Of a stretch of DNA of 64,000 nt, positions 19,114 to 28,261 are shown piece by piece. Position numbers and translations under genes: made by a program. Source of the stretch: Kistimonas asteriae (GTDB taxonomy: Bacteria; Pseudomonadota; Gammaproteobacteria; Pseudomonadales; Endozoicomonadaceae); the NCBI RefSeq assembly GCF_018263925.1, contig NZ_JAEVHF010000007.1, positions 1 through 64,000 on the forward strand, written 5' to 3'. Each line of letters begins with the position of its first letter. Position 1 is the stretch's first letter. Under the pieces are notes generated by a model. The model did no database searches and was not told where the DNA came from. It saw only the letters and a list, made by a program, of their open reading frames with translations.

Positions 19114-20442
19114 ATGCTCAAACAACAGGGAGAGTACAACACAAAAAACCATGAACTCCAAAACTGTCATATGTACGATCAAAGGACTACTTATCACAAT
19201 ACACCCACCCCCTCACCTAAAAGCCTTTCTGCCCATACAGTAAAGCAAGAGTTTCTCGCCAAAACCAGAGAAACACTGATAAAGGAACGAAACATTTATT
19301 TAGCCAACCAAATTATTCACACGGCATCCTCGGGTATCAAGTGGCTGCTCTTATACCCTAAGCAATACCGAATACTATTATTCGCCGACGCAAATCAAAT
19401 CATAGGCAGGCACAAATCACCTAACAAATATGAATCAAAGGAACCTGGTTGCCTTCATGCTTGGAACAATATGCAAATAGAACATATCAAACACCTAGCA
19501 GACAAAAACCATGACCATACTTTTATTTCATTAAATTTTTATCTTGATACCCATAGGTGGGTAACAAAAGACGTTAGAAACCTTTATTGTGAAAGCAAGC
19601 CAGGAGAGCTGAGGGACATCACGCACACATTCACCTTTTGCAATCACTACTGTACACTCAAAGGTTTGCGCAGCGCCATACACTTTCAACACGCTCTAGC
19701 ATGCGAGCATTTTAATTTAAGAGGATGGAATCACAATACATACCTATTCCAGACCAAACTTCCAAATCAAGAGTGGACGCCTGCATCTGATTATTTCTTA
19801 TTAAATAAAGATGGATTCATACCCTCAGCCTGTGAGGATGATACATACTATAGCTTTACACAACTGAGACAAAGATATCGTCCGCTGTTAGGCATCAGAA
19901 GCCTTGCTCAATTTCACCAACACAGATTTAAGGAATGCACAACAGAACTTTTAAACCGATTAAATGATAGATTAAACGCTATTTTTTGGGGAAATTTTTC
20001 CAAACAAGAGCGATTACATCAAACATTACTCGTCATCTCAGAATACCTTCCACGTCTGCAACAAATACATATAACAACAGATGGGTCTTCAAGAACTAAT
20101 ATCGCAGTCATCAACTATATCATGATTTCATTTGGGTATCCGCCATTTACATTTTGGAACCCTAACCATACAAACATGGTAGACAGCTATGATTGTTATC
20201 AACAATTGCTCGCCGCACTGAACAACAGCTGTATATTAATCGCATCATCAAAAAAGAGTACGGATGCACTAGCAGAATTTATGCCCGCATTCGAAGCGAT
20301 AAATAAAAACCGCACTTCCCATCATACAAAGCAACGTGCTATTGGCACAGGGGAATTATCAGAGGCATATATTTCCCAGGGACTGAAGCTGACAGAGACT
20401 TTGAATAATTTCCTGGATACTCTTGATGACCAAAATAAATAG
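19114..20442 (+). CDS. Putative Fic-like protein with degenerate catalytic motif
   Basis: A 442-residue protein, AT-rich and rich in His, Asn and Gln, unlike its neighbours. Residues 314-338 read LQQIHITTDGSSRTN then IAVINYIMISFGYPPF, which aligns with the Fic pattern IHPFxDGNGRTGR followed by a helix and G-Y-P-P. The histidine and one arginine remain; GNGR has become GSSR and the second arginine is lost. An earlier stretch, KPGELRDITHTFTF, resembles the Fic flap hairpin. Fic enzymes transfer AMP or other phosphate groups to target proteins; whether this variant is active is unclear. ATG 19114 has AAGGAA five bases upstream; ATG 19099 has none. The gene stands alone; a host-directed effector is inferred. 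Confidence 0.6.
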   Translation: MLKQQGEYNTKNHELQNCHMYDQRTTYHNTPTPSPKSLSAHTVKQEFLAKTRETLIKERNIYLANQIIHTASSGIKWLLLYPKQYRILLFADANQIIGRHKSPNKYESKEPGCLHAWNNMQIEHIKHLADKNHDHTFISLNFYLDTHRWVTKDVRNLYCESKPGELRDITHTFTFCNHYCTLKGLRSAIHFQHALACEHFNLRGWNHNTYLFQTKLPNQEWTPASDYFLLNKDGFIPSACEDDTYYSFTQLRQRYRPLLGIRSLAQFHQHRFKECTTELLNRLNDRLNAIFWGNFSKQERLHQTLLVISEYLPRLQQIHITTDGSSRTNIAVINYIMISFGYPPFTFWNPNHTNMVDSYDCYQQLLAALNNSCILIASSKKSTDALAEFMPAFEAINKNRTSHHTKQRAIGTGELSEAYISQGLKLTETLNNFLDTLDDQNK

Positions 20443-20884
20443 GTAAATGATGACAGCGATTAATAACATCCCAAAGACTAGCGATACGATTTCACATATT
20501 TTTGCCTATACCTACATGATCAGTCACAAAGCTTTCTGACATTTAAATTGAGCGACTCTCCTCTCCTACCAAATATCATGAAGCACACTGCTTTTTCCAA
20601 TAGGCAGCGTGAGGCAAGCAGGTCATTACTTGAGTTGCAAAAACAGGCTAGAATATCAATCTGCTTTTCTTCATAGGTAGAGCTAGAGTCCACACACTCA
20701 GTAGGCAGCACTACAGCCATCATGCTAAAAAATTTGAAAGACAAATCACGTAATGAACAATAGAGCAAGTATTACAACAGATTCCTGCGCGTTTCAGCTG
20801 TACTAAAAACAGGAGGGGAACACACAGCTTTCCCCACCAATCAATGTCAGACATTGATGTAAAACTTGCCCTCTAAATTTTTGA
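20443..20884. other. intergenic region between the Fic-like gene and proV
   Basis: About 440 AT-rich bases without a gene I can support. A small hairpin with eight-base arms (20840-20847 and 20851-20858) lies downstream of proV and could help end its transcript, though no T-run follows. One short minus-strand reading frame here (20520-20768) looks spurious. Confidence 0.35.
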
Positions 20885-22090
20885 TTAAGCAGTTTCTTTA
20901 CGCTCAGCATCTGACCCACTTAACACATCGGCAATGCAGCTCAATGGCAGCTCACCCTTCAGGTTGCCCTCGTCATCAACGACAGGCAATGAGTATTCCG
21001 CTTCCAATGTATCAGGAATCACGGTTTCCAGAATCGCTTCGGGCGATACAGCTGGTACCTCATGCCAAATAGCCTTAGTGAGGCGCTGCGAAGGTTCCAT
21101 CTTAAACGCTTTCTCGAGCGCTTCCTGAGTGACGATGCCTTGATAGCCATCATCATTCACGTAATAGCCATAATCCCCATCGGCGCGTTTCATCTGCTGC
21201 AGGGCACCTTCGATTTTATCGGCCGTGATGCGGCAGGCTGGCGGCTGCATCACCGTCTCAACAGTGAGCGCCCGCGCCCGGTTAACATCCTTCACGAACG
21301 CTTCGACGTAGCTGTCAGCCGGATTCAGCAAAATCTCTTCCGGCTTGCCCTGCTGTACGACTTCACCGTCTTTAAGAATGGCAATGCGATCACCGAGACG
21401 CAGCGCTTCATCCAGATCATGGGTGATAAAAATGATGGTTTTCTGCAGCTTTGCCTGCAGCTCGATCAGCTGGTCCTGCATTTCGCTGCGGATCAGTGGA
21501 TCCAGTGCGGAGAAAGCCTCATCCATCAACAACACATCCGCATTGGTACACAGCGCCCTGGCGAGCCCCACCCGCTGCTGCTGACCACCGGACAGTTGCG
21601 CAGGATATTGCTCTTCGTAGCCTTTCAGACCAACCGTCTCGAGCCATTCCCTCGCTTTGGTCTGGCGCTCAGCCTTACCAACCTTTTGTACCGCCAGACC
21701 ATAGCTGACATTTTCCAGCACCGTACGGTGCGGCAAGAGACCGAAATGCTGAAAGACCATGGACATCTTGTAGCGCCGAAACTCCTGCAGTGCTTTTGAG
21801 CCGAGTTCCGTTACCTCCACATCATCCACCAGAACCTGACCTTCCGTCGGGTCAATCAGTCGATTGAAGTGACGAATCAGGGTCGACTTTCCAGAGCCGG
21901 AGAGTCCCATGATGACGAAGATTTCACCACGGTTGATGCTGAGGTTAATATCCTTGAGCCCAACGGTATGGCCGGTTTCCGCCAGGATGTCATCCTTGCT
22001 TTTGCCTTCATGCACCAGGGGCATAACCGATGCGGGCTTTGACCCGAACACCTTGTAGAGCCCCTTCACCTGAATCAATAGTTCAGCCAT
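20885..22090 (-). CDS. proV: Glycine betaine/proline ABC transporter ATPase ProV
   Basis: A 401-residue ABC ATPase of the quaternary-ammonium uptake family. It has the long N-terminal part typical of ProV, Walker A GLSGSGKST, signature LSGGQQQRVGLARAL, Walker B VLLMDEAFSALDP and a C-terminal pair of CBS domains (from about residue 270), which sense ionic strength in ProV/OpuA proteins. ATG 22090 (MAELLIQVKGLYKVFG) is the family start; upstream codons in frame lie inside proW. It overlaps the proW stop by eight bases, so translation is coupled. Choline uptake by this system is possible, which matters because of the choline lyase locus 25 kb away. Confidence 0.94.
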   Translation of the reverse strand: MAELLIQVKGLYKVFGSKPASVMPLVHEGKSKDDILAETGHTVGLKDINLSINRGEIFVIMGLSGSGKSTLIRHFNRLIDPTEGQVLVDDVEVTELGSKALQEFRRYKMSMVFQHFGLLPHRTVLENVSYGLAVQKVGKAERQTKAREWLETVGLKGYEEQYPAQLSGGQQQRVGLARALCTNADVLLMDEAFSALDPLIRSEMQDQLIELQAKLQKTIIFITHDLDEALRLGDRIAILKDGEVVQQGKPEEILLNPADSYVEAFVKDVNRARALTVETVMQPPACRITADKIEGALQQMKRADGDYGYYVNDDGYQGIVTQEALEKAFKMEPSQRLTKAIWHEVPAVSPEAILETVIPDTLEAEYSLPVVDDEGNLKGELPLSCIADVLSGSDAERKETA

Positions 22091-22985
22091 GTTGCAGTCC
22101 CCCCAGGTGACGTTGAGTCCGCTTGCCGTAGGCCTGCGAGACACGGTCGAAGATAATCGCCAGCGCAACGATGGCAAGTCCGTTGAACAGACCGAGCGTA
22201 AAGTACTGGTTGGTAATGGATTTCAGCACCGGCTGTCCCAACCCCTTCACACCAATCATGGAGGCTATCACCACCATGGACAGCGCCATCATGATGGTCT
22301 GGTTAATACCGGCCATGATCGTCGGCATGGCCAACGGCAACTGCACACCAAACAATCGCTGCATCGGACTGGCACCATAAGCGGTTGCCGCTTCCAGCAC
22401 TTCCTTATCCACCAGCCGGATCCCCAGGTTTGTCAGGCGAATCACTGGTGGAATGGCATAAATCACGACGGCGATCAGTCCCGGAATCTTGCCGATACCC
22501 AGCAGCATGACCACAGGAATCAGGTACACGAAGGCTGGCATGGTCTGCATGATATCGAGCATCGGTGTAACCGCCATCTTTACCCGGTCAGAGCGCGCCA
22601 TCAAAATACCAATGGGTATGCCCAGCGCTATCACCAATAACGTACAGACAAAGATAATACTCATGGTCCGCATGGTGTTTTCCCACATGCCGAAATAACC
22701 AATCAGCAGGAACGACACCACAACGCCCAGGCACAGTTTCCACGAGCGGCTGGCCACATAGACCAGCGCGGTTACCGCCAGGATCACCAGCCACCAGGGC
22801 GTTGAAATCAACAGTTTTTCAAACCAGATCAAAAAATTCAGAAGCGGATCAAAGAAGGATTCGATCAATTCGCCATATTCACGGGAGAAGTCCCGGTAGG
22901 CGGAATCCAGAGTCTTGCGAATGTCCCGGAGGTCAGACCGGTCCATCTGGGGAAACGTGTTAAACCATGACCGTTCGTCACTCAT
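22083..22985 (-). CDS. proW: Glycine betaine/proline ABC transporter permease ProW
   Basis: A 300-residue inner-membrane permease. A long polar N-terminus (about 60 residues) precedes about six helices, and the binding-protein-dependent transport motif EAATAYGASPMQRLFGVQLP, which docks to ProV, lies at about 190-215. Length and N-terminus fit ProW rather than the shorter OpuCB type. It lies between proX and proV in one leftward operon and overlaps proV by eight bases. Confidence 0.93.
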   Translation of the reverse strand: MSDERSWFNTFPQMDRSDLRDIRKTLDSAYRDFSREYGELIESFFDPLLNFLIWFEKLLISTPWWLVILAVTALVYVASRSWKLCLGVVVSFLLIGYFGMWENTMRTMSIIFVCTLLVIALGIPIGILMARSDRVKMAVTPMLDIMQTMPAFVYLIPVVMLLGIGKIPGLIAVVIYAIPPVIRLTNLGIRLVDKEVLEAATAYGASPMQRLFGVQLPLAMPTIMAGINQTIMMALSMVVIASMIGVKGLGQPVLKSITNQYFTLGLFNGLAIVALAIIFDRVSQAYGKRTQRHLGGLQHG

Positions 22986-23067
22986 GGCAGATCACCTCAC
23001 ACGGCTGGAGAGAGAATACAGAAACCGCAGGGAAATGCCGGCCCCACACAGGAGCCGGCCATCCGCG

Positions 23068-24066
23068 CTACAGGTTCTTGAGTGCCACTTTGACTTTTTC
23101 AGCCACCTCTGGCTTCACCCAGCCAGACCAGGTGCCTTCAAACTCAGTGAGGAAATGCTCCATGGCCACATCACCATCCGCCTGGTTGTCTTCCATCCAG
23201 GCCAGCAGGGCGTTCATGTCAGCATTTTTGAAAGAGCGACGGGTGAGATAGTCGTAAGCTTCCGGTGCCCGATTCGCGAAGCCCTCCGTAGTCACGGTCT
23301 GTACGAGCGACGGCGGATACATGGTGACACCGGGCGCATCACATTCAGTCTGGGTGATGCAGCCTTTGAACATCTCCGGATCAACACCAGAACCAAAGTC
23401 GACTTTCACCATTTCATACTTGCCCAGTACCGCAGTCGGCGCCCAATAGTAGCCGAACCAGGGCTCCTGACGCTCATAGGACTTGGCGATGGAACCGGAA
23501 AGACCCGCGCCAGACCCCGGATCCAACAGGTCAAATCCGGCGTCTTCCAGCTTCAATGCCTTGAACAGGTTGCCGGATGATATCTGACAGTTCCAACCCG
23601 CGGGGCATCCGTAAAAGGCTGCGCTGTCGGGATCTTCAGGATGCTCGAACAGGGAGGCGTTATCAATAATGCCCTGAATAGTGGCCAGTTCCGGATTCTT
23701 TTCTACTAGGTATTTCGGCACCCAGAATCCTTCTTCACCACCATCAGACAACGCCTTGCCAGCATAGCGCAGACGCTGTTCAGCAACCGCCTTGTCGAGC
23801 GCTTCCTTGATGGAGTTACTCCAGAGTTCAGGTGCAATGTCCGGTTCACCTTTCTCGGTCATGGAGGTACCGGTGGGCATGGTATCGCCGGGAACCAGCT
23901 CAGCGTCGCAGCCATAGCCGTGTTCAAGAATGAAACGATCCACATTGGCAATCAGCGTTGCAGAGTTCCAGTTCATGTCCGCAATGGTGACTTTGCCACA
24001 ATTGCCATCCGCCATTGCGATGGAACCGGCAAACATCAGGGGTAAGCCAAGCCAGGCAGCACGCAT
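23068..24066 (-). CDS. proX: Glycine betaine ABC transporter substrate-binding protein ProX
   Basis: A 332-residue periplasmic binding protein. A cleavable signal (MRAAWLGLPLMFAGSIAMA, cleavage near residue 19) precedes the mature protein, which starts DGNCGKVTIADMNWNSA. The overall pattern is the ProX type, with paired cysteines (CGxxxxxx, YGC, CPAGWNC, CITQTEC). Ligand: a quaternary amine such as glycine betaine; choline or carnitine cannot be excluded. First gene of the operon proX-proW-proV; a good promoter lies directly upstream, divergent from a MarR regulator. Confidence 0.93.
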   Translation of the reverse strand: MRAAWLGLPLMFAGSIAMADGNCGKVTIADMNWNSATLIANVDRFILEHGYGCDAELVPGDTMPTGTSMTEKGEPDIAPELWSNSIKEALDKAVAEQRLRYAGKALSDGGEEGFWVPKYLVEKNPELATIQGIIDNASLFEHPEDPDSAAFYGCPAGWNCQISSGNLFKALKLEDAGFDLLDPGSGAGLSGSIAKSYERQEPWFGYYWAPTAVLGKYEMVKVDFGSGVDPEMFKGCITQTECDAPGVTMYPPSLVQTVTTEGFANRAPEAYDYLTRRSFKNADMNALLAWMEDNQADGDVAMEHFLTEFEGTWSGWVKPEVAEKVKVALKNL

Positions 24067-24097
24067 AATGAATCCTCTTTATTATTCTGTCGCCGGC

Positions 24098-24126
24098 ATA
24101 TTACACATCCAATGTTTAGACTTCAA
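24098..24126 (-). promoter_or_regulatory. putative proX promoter
   Basis: Minus strand: TTGAAG (24126-24121), exactly 17 bases, TAATAT (24103-24098), 32 bases before the proX start codon. Its -35 box lies about 20 bases from that of the divergent marR promoter, so one bound repressor could cover both. Confidence 0.55.
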
Positions 24127-24144
24127 ATTATTACAAGCCAAAGC

Positions 24145-24173
24145 TTTAGGAATGAAAAACACTGGGATATACT
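24145..24173 (+). promoter_or_regulatory. putative marR promoter
   Basis: Plus strand: TTTAGG (24145-24150), 17 bases, TATACT (24168-24173), 31 bases before the regulator's start. The sequence between this promoter and that of proX is AT-rich; no clean palindrome was found. Confidence 0.45.
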
Positions 24174-24203
24174 CCAAACAACCACGACACGATCAGCAGC
24201 ATC

Positions 24204-24728
24204 ATGACCAACACCCCATACTGGCAAGACGTCCTCATCTCACTTCGGCGCATCATTCGGGCGACAGACTTGCAATCAAAACGCATTGTGAAGGCCTGTG
24301 GCCTGACGATTCCGCAGGTGATGGTATTGCGCGCCATTGAATCACTCGGCGATGTGACCGTTCGGCGAATATCGGATGATGTTTCCCTGAGCCAGGCGAC
24401 AGTGACAACGATCCTGAATCGCCTGGAAGACCGCCAGCTTATCGAACGGATACGCAGCGCCAGTGACCGCAGGGTCGTTAATGCCCGCCTGACAACGGAT
24501 GGCCGTGAGGTGCTTACGCGGGTTCCCCCGCTTCTCCATGAAGAGTTTATTACCCAGTTTGAAAATCTGAACGATTGGGAAAAAACACAAATACTGTCGT
24601 CGCTGCAGAGAATCGCTACGATGATGGATGCAGAATCGTTGGATGCCGCACCAATTTTGGATATCGCAGCACCCGCCAAGGATGAACAGGTTGCGCCTCA
24701 AAAGGCAACGGAGACGACGCCCGCTTAG
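24204..24728 (+). CDS. MarR family transcriptional regulator
   Basis: A 174-residue winged-helix dimer regulator. The recognition region is VTVRRISDDVSLSQATVTTILNRLEDRQLI, followed by the wing RIRSASDRRVVNARLT. MarR proteins of the EctR/CosR group sit beside compatible-solute genes and repress them; this gene is divergent from proXWV, so it probably controls that operon. The C-terminal 25 residues are Ala/Pro/Lys-rich and probably disordered. The ligand or signal cannot be told. Convergent with trpE across a 119-base gap. Confidence 0.88.
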   Translation: MTNTPYWQDVLISLRRIIRATDLQSKRIVKACGLTIPQVMVLRAIESLGDVTVRRISDDVSLSQATVTTILNRLEDRQLIERIRSASDRRVVNARLTTDGREVLTRVPPLLHEEFITQFENLNDWEKTQILSSLQRIATMMDAESLDAAPILDIAAPAKDEQVAPQKATETTPA

Positions 24729-24847
24729 TTCAGCGCAACCGCTGGCCCATCCAAATTAATAAGCAACGTTGCGAGTAAATATCAATGATACCAACCCGTA
24801 ACAAACTTCCTTTCCGGCGACAGGGATACCATCGCCGGAAACAACGA

Positions 24848-26326
24848 TTAATTATCCAACCCTCTCCGCACCATATCGACAGCACGGAAGATAGCCCGCC
24901 CCTTGTTCATGGTTTCCTGCCATTCCAGCTCAGGCTGTGAGTCGGCCACGACCCCGGCGCCCGCCTGAATATGAAGCTGGTTGTCCTTGATAACGGCAGT
25001 GCGAATCGCGATGGCCGTATCCATATTGCCGTTCCAGCCCAGGTAACCCACGGCACCACCATAGACACCGCGCTTCACTGGCTCCAGCTCATCAATGATC
25101 TCCATGGCCCGTACTTTTGGCGCACCGCTCAAGGTACCGGCTGGCAGGGTCGCACGCAGAACATCCATGGCACCCAGCCCATCCTGGATCTGCCCGGTCA
25201 CATTGGAGACGATATGCATGACATGGGAATAACGCTCGATGGTCATCTTGTCCGTCAGCTCAACCGTACCGGTTTTCGCCACCCGACCGACATCATTGCG
25301 ACCTAAATCAATGAGCATGAGATGTTCAGCGATTTCCTTGGGATCATTCAGCAAATCCTGCTCCAGCAGCAGGTCTTTTTCTTCCGTCGCTCCCCGCTTG
25401 CGGGTACCGGCAATGGGGCGCACCGTGACTTCGCCGTCTTCCAGACGCGCCAGGATTTCCGGCGAAGAACCCACCACATAGAAATCGCCCAGGTTCAGGT
25501 AATACATGTAGGGCGAGGGATTCAGGCAACGCAGGGCCCGGTAGAGATCGAGCGGGTTTTCACTGAATGGAATCGACATCCGCTGGGAGAGCACCACCTG
25601 CATGGTATCGCCCGCCAGGATGTAATCCCGAATTGTCTCCACACCGGCCTTGAACGGCTGCTCGCCAAAGGAAGAGATAAATGCCTGCTCGGAAACCGCT
25701 TCCCCCTGAACGGAAGCCGGGAGGGAGACGGGGGTATGCCTGAACGCTTCGAGGAAACCATCGATCCGCAGGTTCGCCTTCTCCAGCGCACCATGCTCAG
25801 AAGGATCGACATGGGTAATGAACTGCACCTTGCCACTGAGGTTATCGAAAACCACCAGATCATCCGACAGCATCAGCAGGATATCCGGCGTCCCGATAAC
25901 ATCTTCCGGCTGGGTTTCTGCCAGCTTGGGCTCGATATACCGCACGGTGTCATACCCGAAATAGCCGACCAGCCCGCCATGAAAACGGGGCAGGGATTCC
26001 AGTTCAGGCACCCGGTAGCGACCAATAAAGTGCTCTACTTCTTCCAGAGGATCACGACAGGTTCGCTGTTCAACCACCTCCCCACCGGTTTCGATCACCA
26101 GCTCATGGCCGGTCACCTTAAATACCGTCTGGCACCCAAGGCCGATAATGGAATAACGCCCCCACTTCTCGCCGCCCTGGACGGATTCCAGCAGGTAGGT
26201 ATAAGGCTGATTCGCCAGTTTCAGATAGGTGGATAACGGTGTATCGCAGTCTGCCAGCACTTCGCGGGTCACGGGAATGCGGTTATAACCTTCAGTAGCC
26301 AGCTGCTCAAATTCCACAGGCGTCAT
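24848..26326 (-). CDS. trpE: Anthranilate synthase component I
   Basis: A 492-residue enzyme that converts chorismate and ammonia (from TrpG) to anthranilate. The LLES motif of the tryptophan feedback pocket is at about residue 45 ([18 protein letters not shown]). The C-terminal catalytic domain includes the conserved [28 protein letters not shown] and [17 protein letters not shown]. Length is normal. In many relatives rpe-gph-trpE-trpGDC is one block; here a RING-like pair separates gph from trpE and a 6.3-kb stretch separates trpE from trpG. Confidence 0.97.
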   Translation of the reverse strand: MTPVEFEQLATEGYNRIPVTREVLADCDTPLSTYLKLANQPYTYLLESVQGGEKWGRYSIIGLGCQTVFKVTGHELVIETGGEVVEQRTCRDPLEEVEHFIGRYRVPELESLPRFHGGLVGYFGYDTVRYIEPKLAETQPEDVIGTPDILLMLSDDLVVFDNLSGKVQFITHVDPSEHGALEKANLRIDGFLEAFRHTPVSLPASVQGEAVSEQAFISSFGEQPFKAGVETIRDYILAGDTMQVVLSQRMSIPFSENPLDLYRALRCLNPSPYMYYLNLGDFYVVGSSPEILARLEDGEVTVRPIAGTRKRGATEEKDLLLEQDLLNDPKEIAEHLMLIDLGRNDVGRVAKTGTVELTDKMTIERYSHVMHIVSNVTGQIQDGLGAMDVLRATLPAGTLSGAPKVRAMEIIDELEPVKRGVYGGAVGYLGWNGNMDTAIAIRTAVIKDNQLHIQAGAGVVADSQPELEWQETMNKGRAIFRAVDMVRRGLDN

Positions 26327-26700
26327 GGGAAAGTATTCCTTGATAGCAATAAAAAACGGAAAAAAGTGACTTAACGGGTTTTCAACGCCAGCGGCACCAT
26401 CGACCGATGGTCGAGGTGACAGGATGAGACAGGTGACAGGTAAAGGAGACGTAAGTCACAGCGTACTCCGCTTCGTTCTGGTGTTATTGAGCGTAGGCAA
26501 TGAGCGTATATAAGGCTTCGCACAAGTTCAACTGAATTTCTTGACCTCGCCTACTACTGAAACGTCAAGTCCATTGATCGCTCTTGCACAAATAACACCC
26601 GTTATTATGATCAATGACACACTCAGCAGAATACCTTCTTGCGTTAACGCATGAACAAGCGTCATCTCAATGCACAGACGAACGATCAAACCAGCACTCA
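26327..26700. other. trpE upstream region
   Basis: About 370 bases without a supported gene. On the minus strand a TATATA (about 26512-26507) may be a -10 box for trpE, though no good -35 fits it. The repeat GTGACAGG appears twice near 26416-26440, and CCATCG/CGATGG forms a tight palindrome at about 26398-26411. TGCGTTAACGCA (26640-26651) is a perfect 12-base palindrome and could be an operator. No short reading frame with tryptophan codons was found, so classical attenuation is not indicated. Confidence 0.35.
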
Positions 26701-27321
26701 TCAATCGTTATTGGCACGATTATCTCTAGCCACCTGCTCCATGCCTTTTATAGCCGAACCGCAAAAACTGTAAAAAGTCAGTAACGATGATGCCAATAAT
26801 ACGACCACTAAAGGTACATCAGGATCTACAGTCTGAACCCCAATCAATGACAGTTGAACAAGACAAGCAAAACCCGCCAGCAGAACTGTATTTCTCGCCA
26901 CCTCAGAACACTGCCCTCTCTCCAGGGCAACACCTGCCAAAAAACCCGACCACTGGCACAAAACAACATAGCCAAGTAATCCGGCAAAATGCTCATCCAC
27001 ATACTGATACGATAATGCACATAACGCGGAATGAAATACCGCAACCCCTAAAATTTCAGGTCGTAACAACATGTCTTCGACAGCTTCCCAAGCCATCACC
27101 CTACGCTCTCTCAGCATGTTAGGTAATTGCTCTTCTACGTTATTCATATCGTCTTCGTTGAGACGCCTGCAGCAATTAAACGCTGTACAGACTCTTTTCA
27201 GACCTACAAAACATGCACGATCGAATTTATGCCCACAACTTATTTTATAAGACATCTCATTTTTTGTATTCCGGCATGAATCGCAAACAAAACTCTGAGC
27301 ACCTAAAACATAATCATTCAT
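26701..27321 (-). CDS. RING-like zinc-finger membrane protein
   Basis: A 206-residue protein. The N-terminal 54 residues have a RING-type ligand order: C13-x2-C16, C29-G-H31, D34-x2-C37, then C45 and C50/C51. The core CGHKFDRAC is what eukaryotic RING fingers show, with Asp in place of the fifth ligand; the last pair is irregular. Three or four hydrophobic helices follow (about 88-190), and the tail is polar. RING domains recruit ubiquitin-charged E2 enzymes; a bacterial copy with membrane helices suggests an effector acting on host membranes, which is inference. AGGTGA precedes the ATG. A decayed paralogue lies just upstream, and base composition differs from trpE and gph. Confidence 0.6.
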   Translation of the reverse strand: MNDYVLGAQSFVCDSCRNTKNEMSYKISCGHKFDRACFVGLKRVCTAFNCCRRLNEDDMNNVEEQLPNMLRERRVMAWEAVEDMLLRPEILGVAVFHSALCALSYQYVDEHFAGLLGYVVLCQWSGFLAGVALERGQCSEVARNTVLLAGFACLVQLSLIGVQTVDPDVPLVVVLLASSLLTFYSFCGSAIKGMEQVARDNRANND

Positions 27322-27435
27322 AGCTCACCTATTGAATTAAAACTAAAAAATAAAACCACAAAAAATTCAAAGCAATAACAAAAACCTCTAACTAATATAA
27401 ATCCCTATACATTGCCAAAAACCAAGACGATAAGC

Positions 27436-28076
27436 CTATAAATCATCTGTATTGGCAACATTCAACTTTTCATCGGCAACATCGTAACCCAAGGCTAGAG
27501 CGCCCTTAAAAACCAGCGGTAAACCTATAAATGTATAATTCGGAACATGATCGCCAAAAACTGATAACAATGGCCACAGCAACACCATTCCAAGAAGAAG
27601 GCCACAGGAGAAAAAGGCCACATCCCCGCATCGCGCCCCACGAAGTCCTGCGCCAGAAAAAAACCTGACAAAACATAGATCACTTGCCTACCTGCAAATG
27701 ACGAAATCAGATCTGCCTGCTTAGCGTTTACAATGGAAGCCGTTTCCCGTGTAAGCAATGAACTTAACGAATTAACCACCCAAAACATCGTTAATGCCGC
27801 CTGCATAAAAAGATGCTCTTTACTAACAAACACATGATTTACAGCTTCCAGACTCCAAATCATCCGCTGTTTTATACTGATAAATTGGTGGTATTCTGCT
27901 TCCGATAAAGATATAAAACACGTCGAGCACTTCCTGCTTATATCCAACCATGAAATCAAGCATTTACGATCAAAAGCATGGCCACACTTGAGTGTACATT
28001 TCTCATCGTCAGAGTCATATTCATCCCAACATATGCCACACTCCTATGCTGGCTGAAGGGTATTTCGCTTCAGCAT
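27436..28076 (-). pseudogene. Decayed paralogue of the RING-like membrane protein
   Basis: Reading from ATG 28076, the eleventh codon is an amber stop (TAG, 28046-28044). After it the same frame gives an even clearer RING: C-G-I-C, then KCGHAFDRKC, then C-S-T-C, which is C-x2-C-x14-C-x-H-x2-D-x2-C-x10-C-x2-C. The frame breaks again at a run of seven T (27663-27657): reading on in the next frame restores homology to the neighbour (LRGARCGDVAFFSCGLLLG against LERGQCSEVA...LLAG) and runs to 27436. Two lesions make a pseudogene likely. Stop read-through, slippage on the T-run or assembly error are alternatives. GGAG lies upstream of the start. Confidence 0.65.
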
Positions 28077-28189
28077 CACATCACTTCTCCTGATAAAACC
28101 ATCAACTAACACTATTCAACATAAGAAAAACGCCACCAGCTTATTTTCACACACCACAATAAATCTACAGTAAACAATAAACTTAAAAA

Positions 28190-28250
28190 TCAATAGGAGC
28201 AGACCAATCTAAAACTTGAATGACACTTAAGATCAGACTGCTCCCCAATT
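28190..28250 (-). terminator. putative terminator downstream of gph
   Basis: Imperfect 15-base arms (28196-28210 and 28230-28244, about 12 pairs) with a 19-base loop lie directly after the gph stop on the minus strand and are followed by a T-rich stretch. It would separate rpe-gph from the RING-like genes. Confidence 0.5.
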
Positions 28251-28261
28251 AATAATTTTAT

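Noticed and set aside
20520-20768. 82-codon minus-strand reading frame
   Set aside because: No ribosome-binding site, no recognisable pattern, AT-rich spacer composition; probably chance.
26327-26500. trp attenuator leader before trpE
   Set aside because: The only short reading frames there contain no tryptophan codons and no alternative terminator pair was found.
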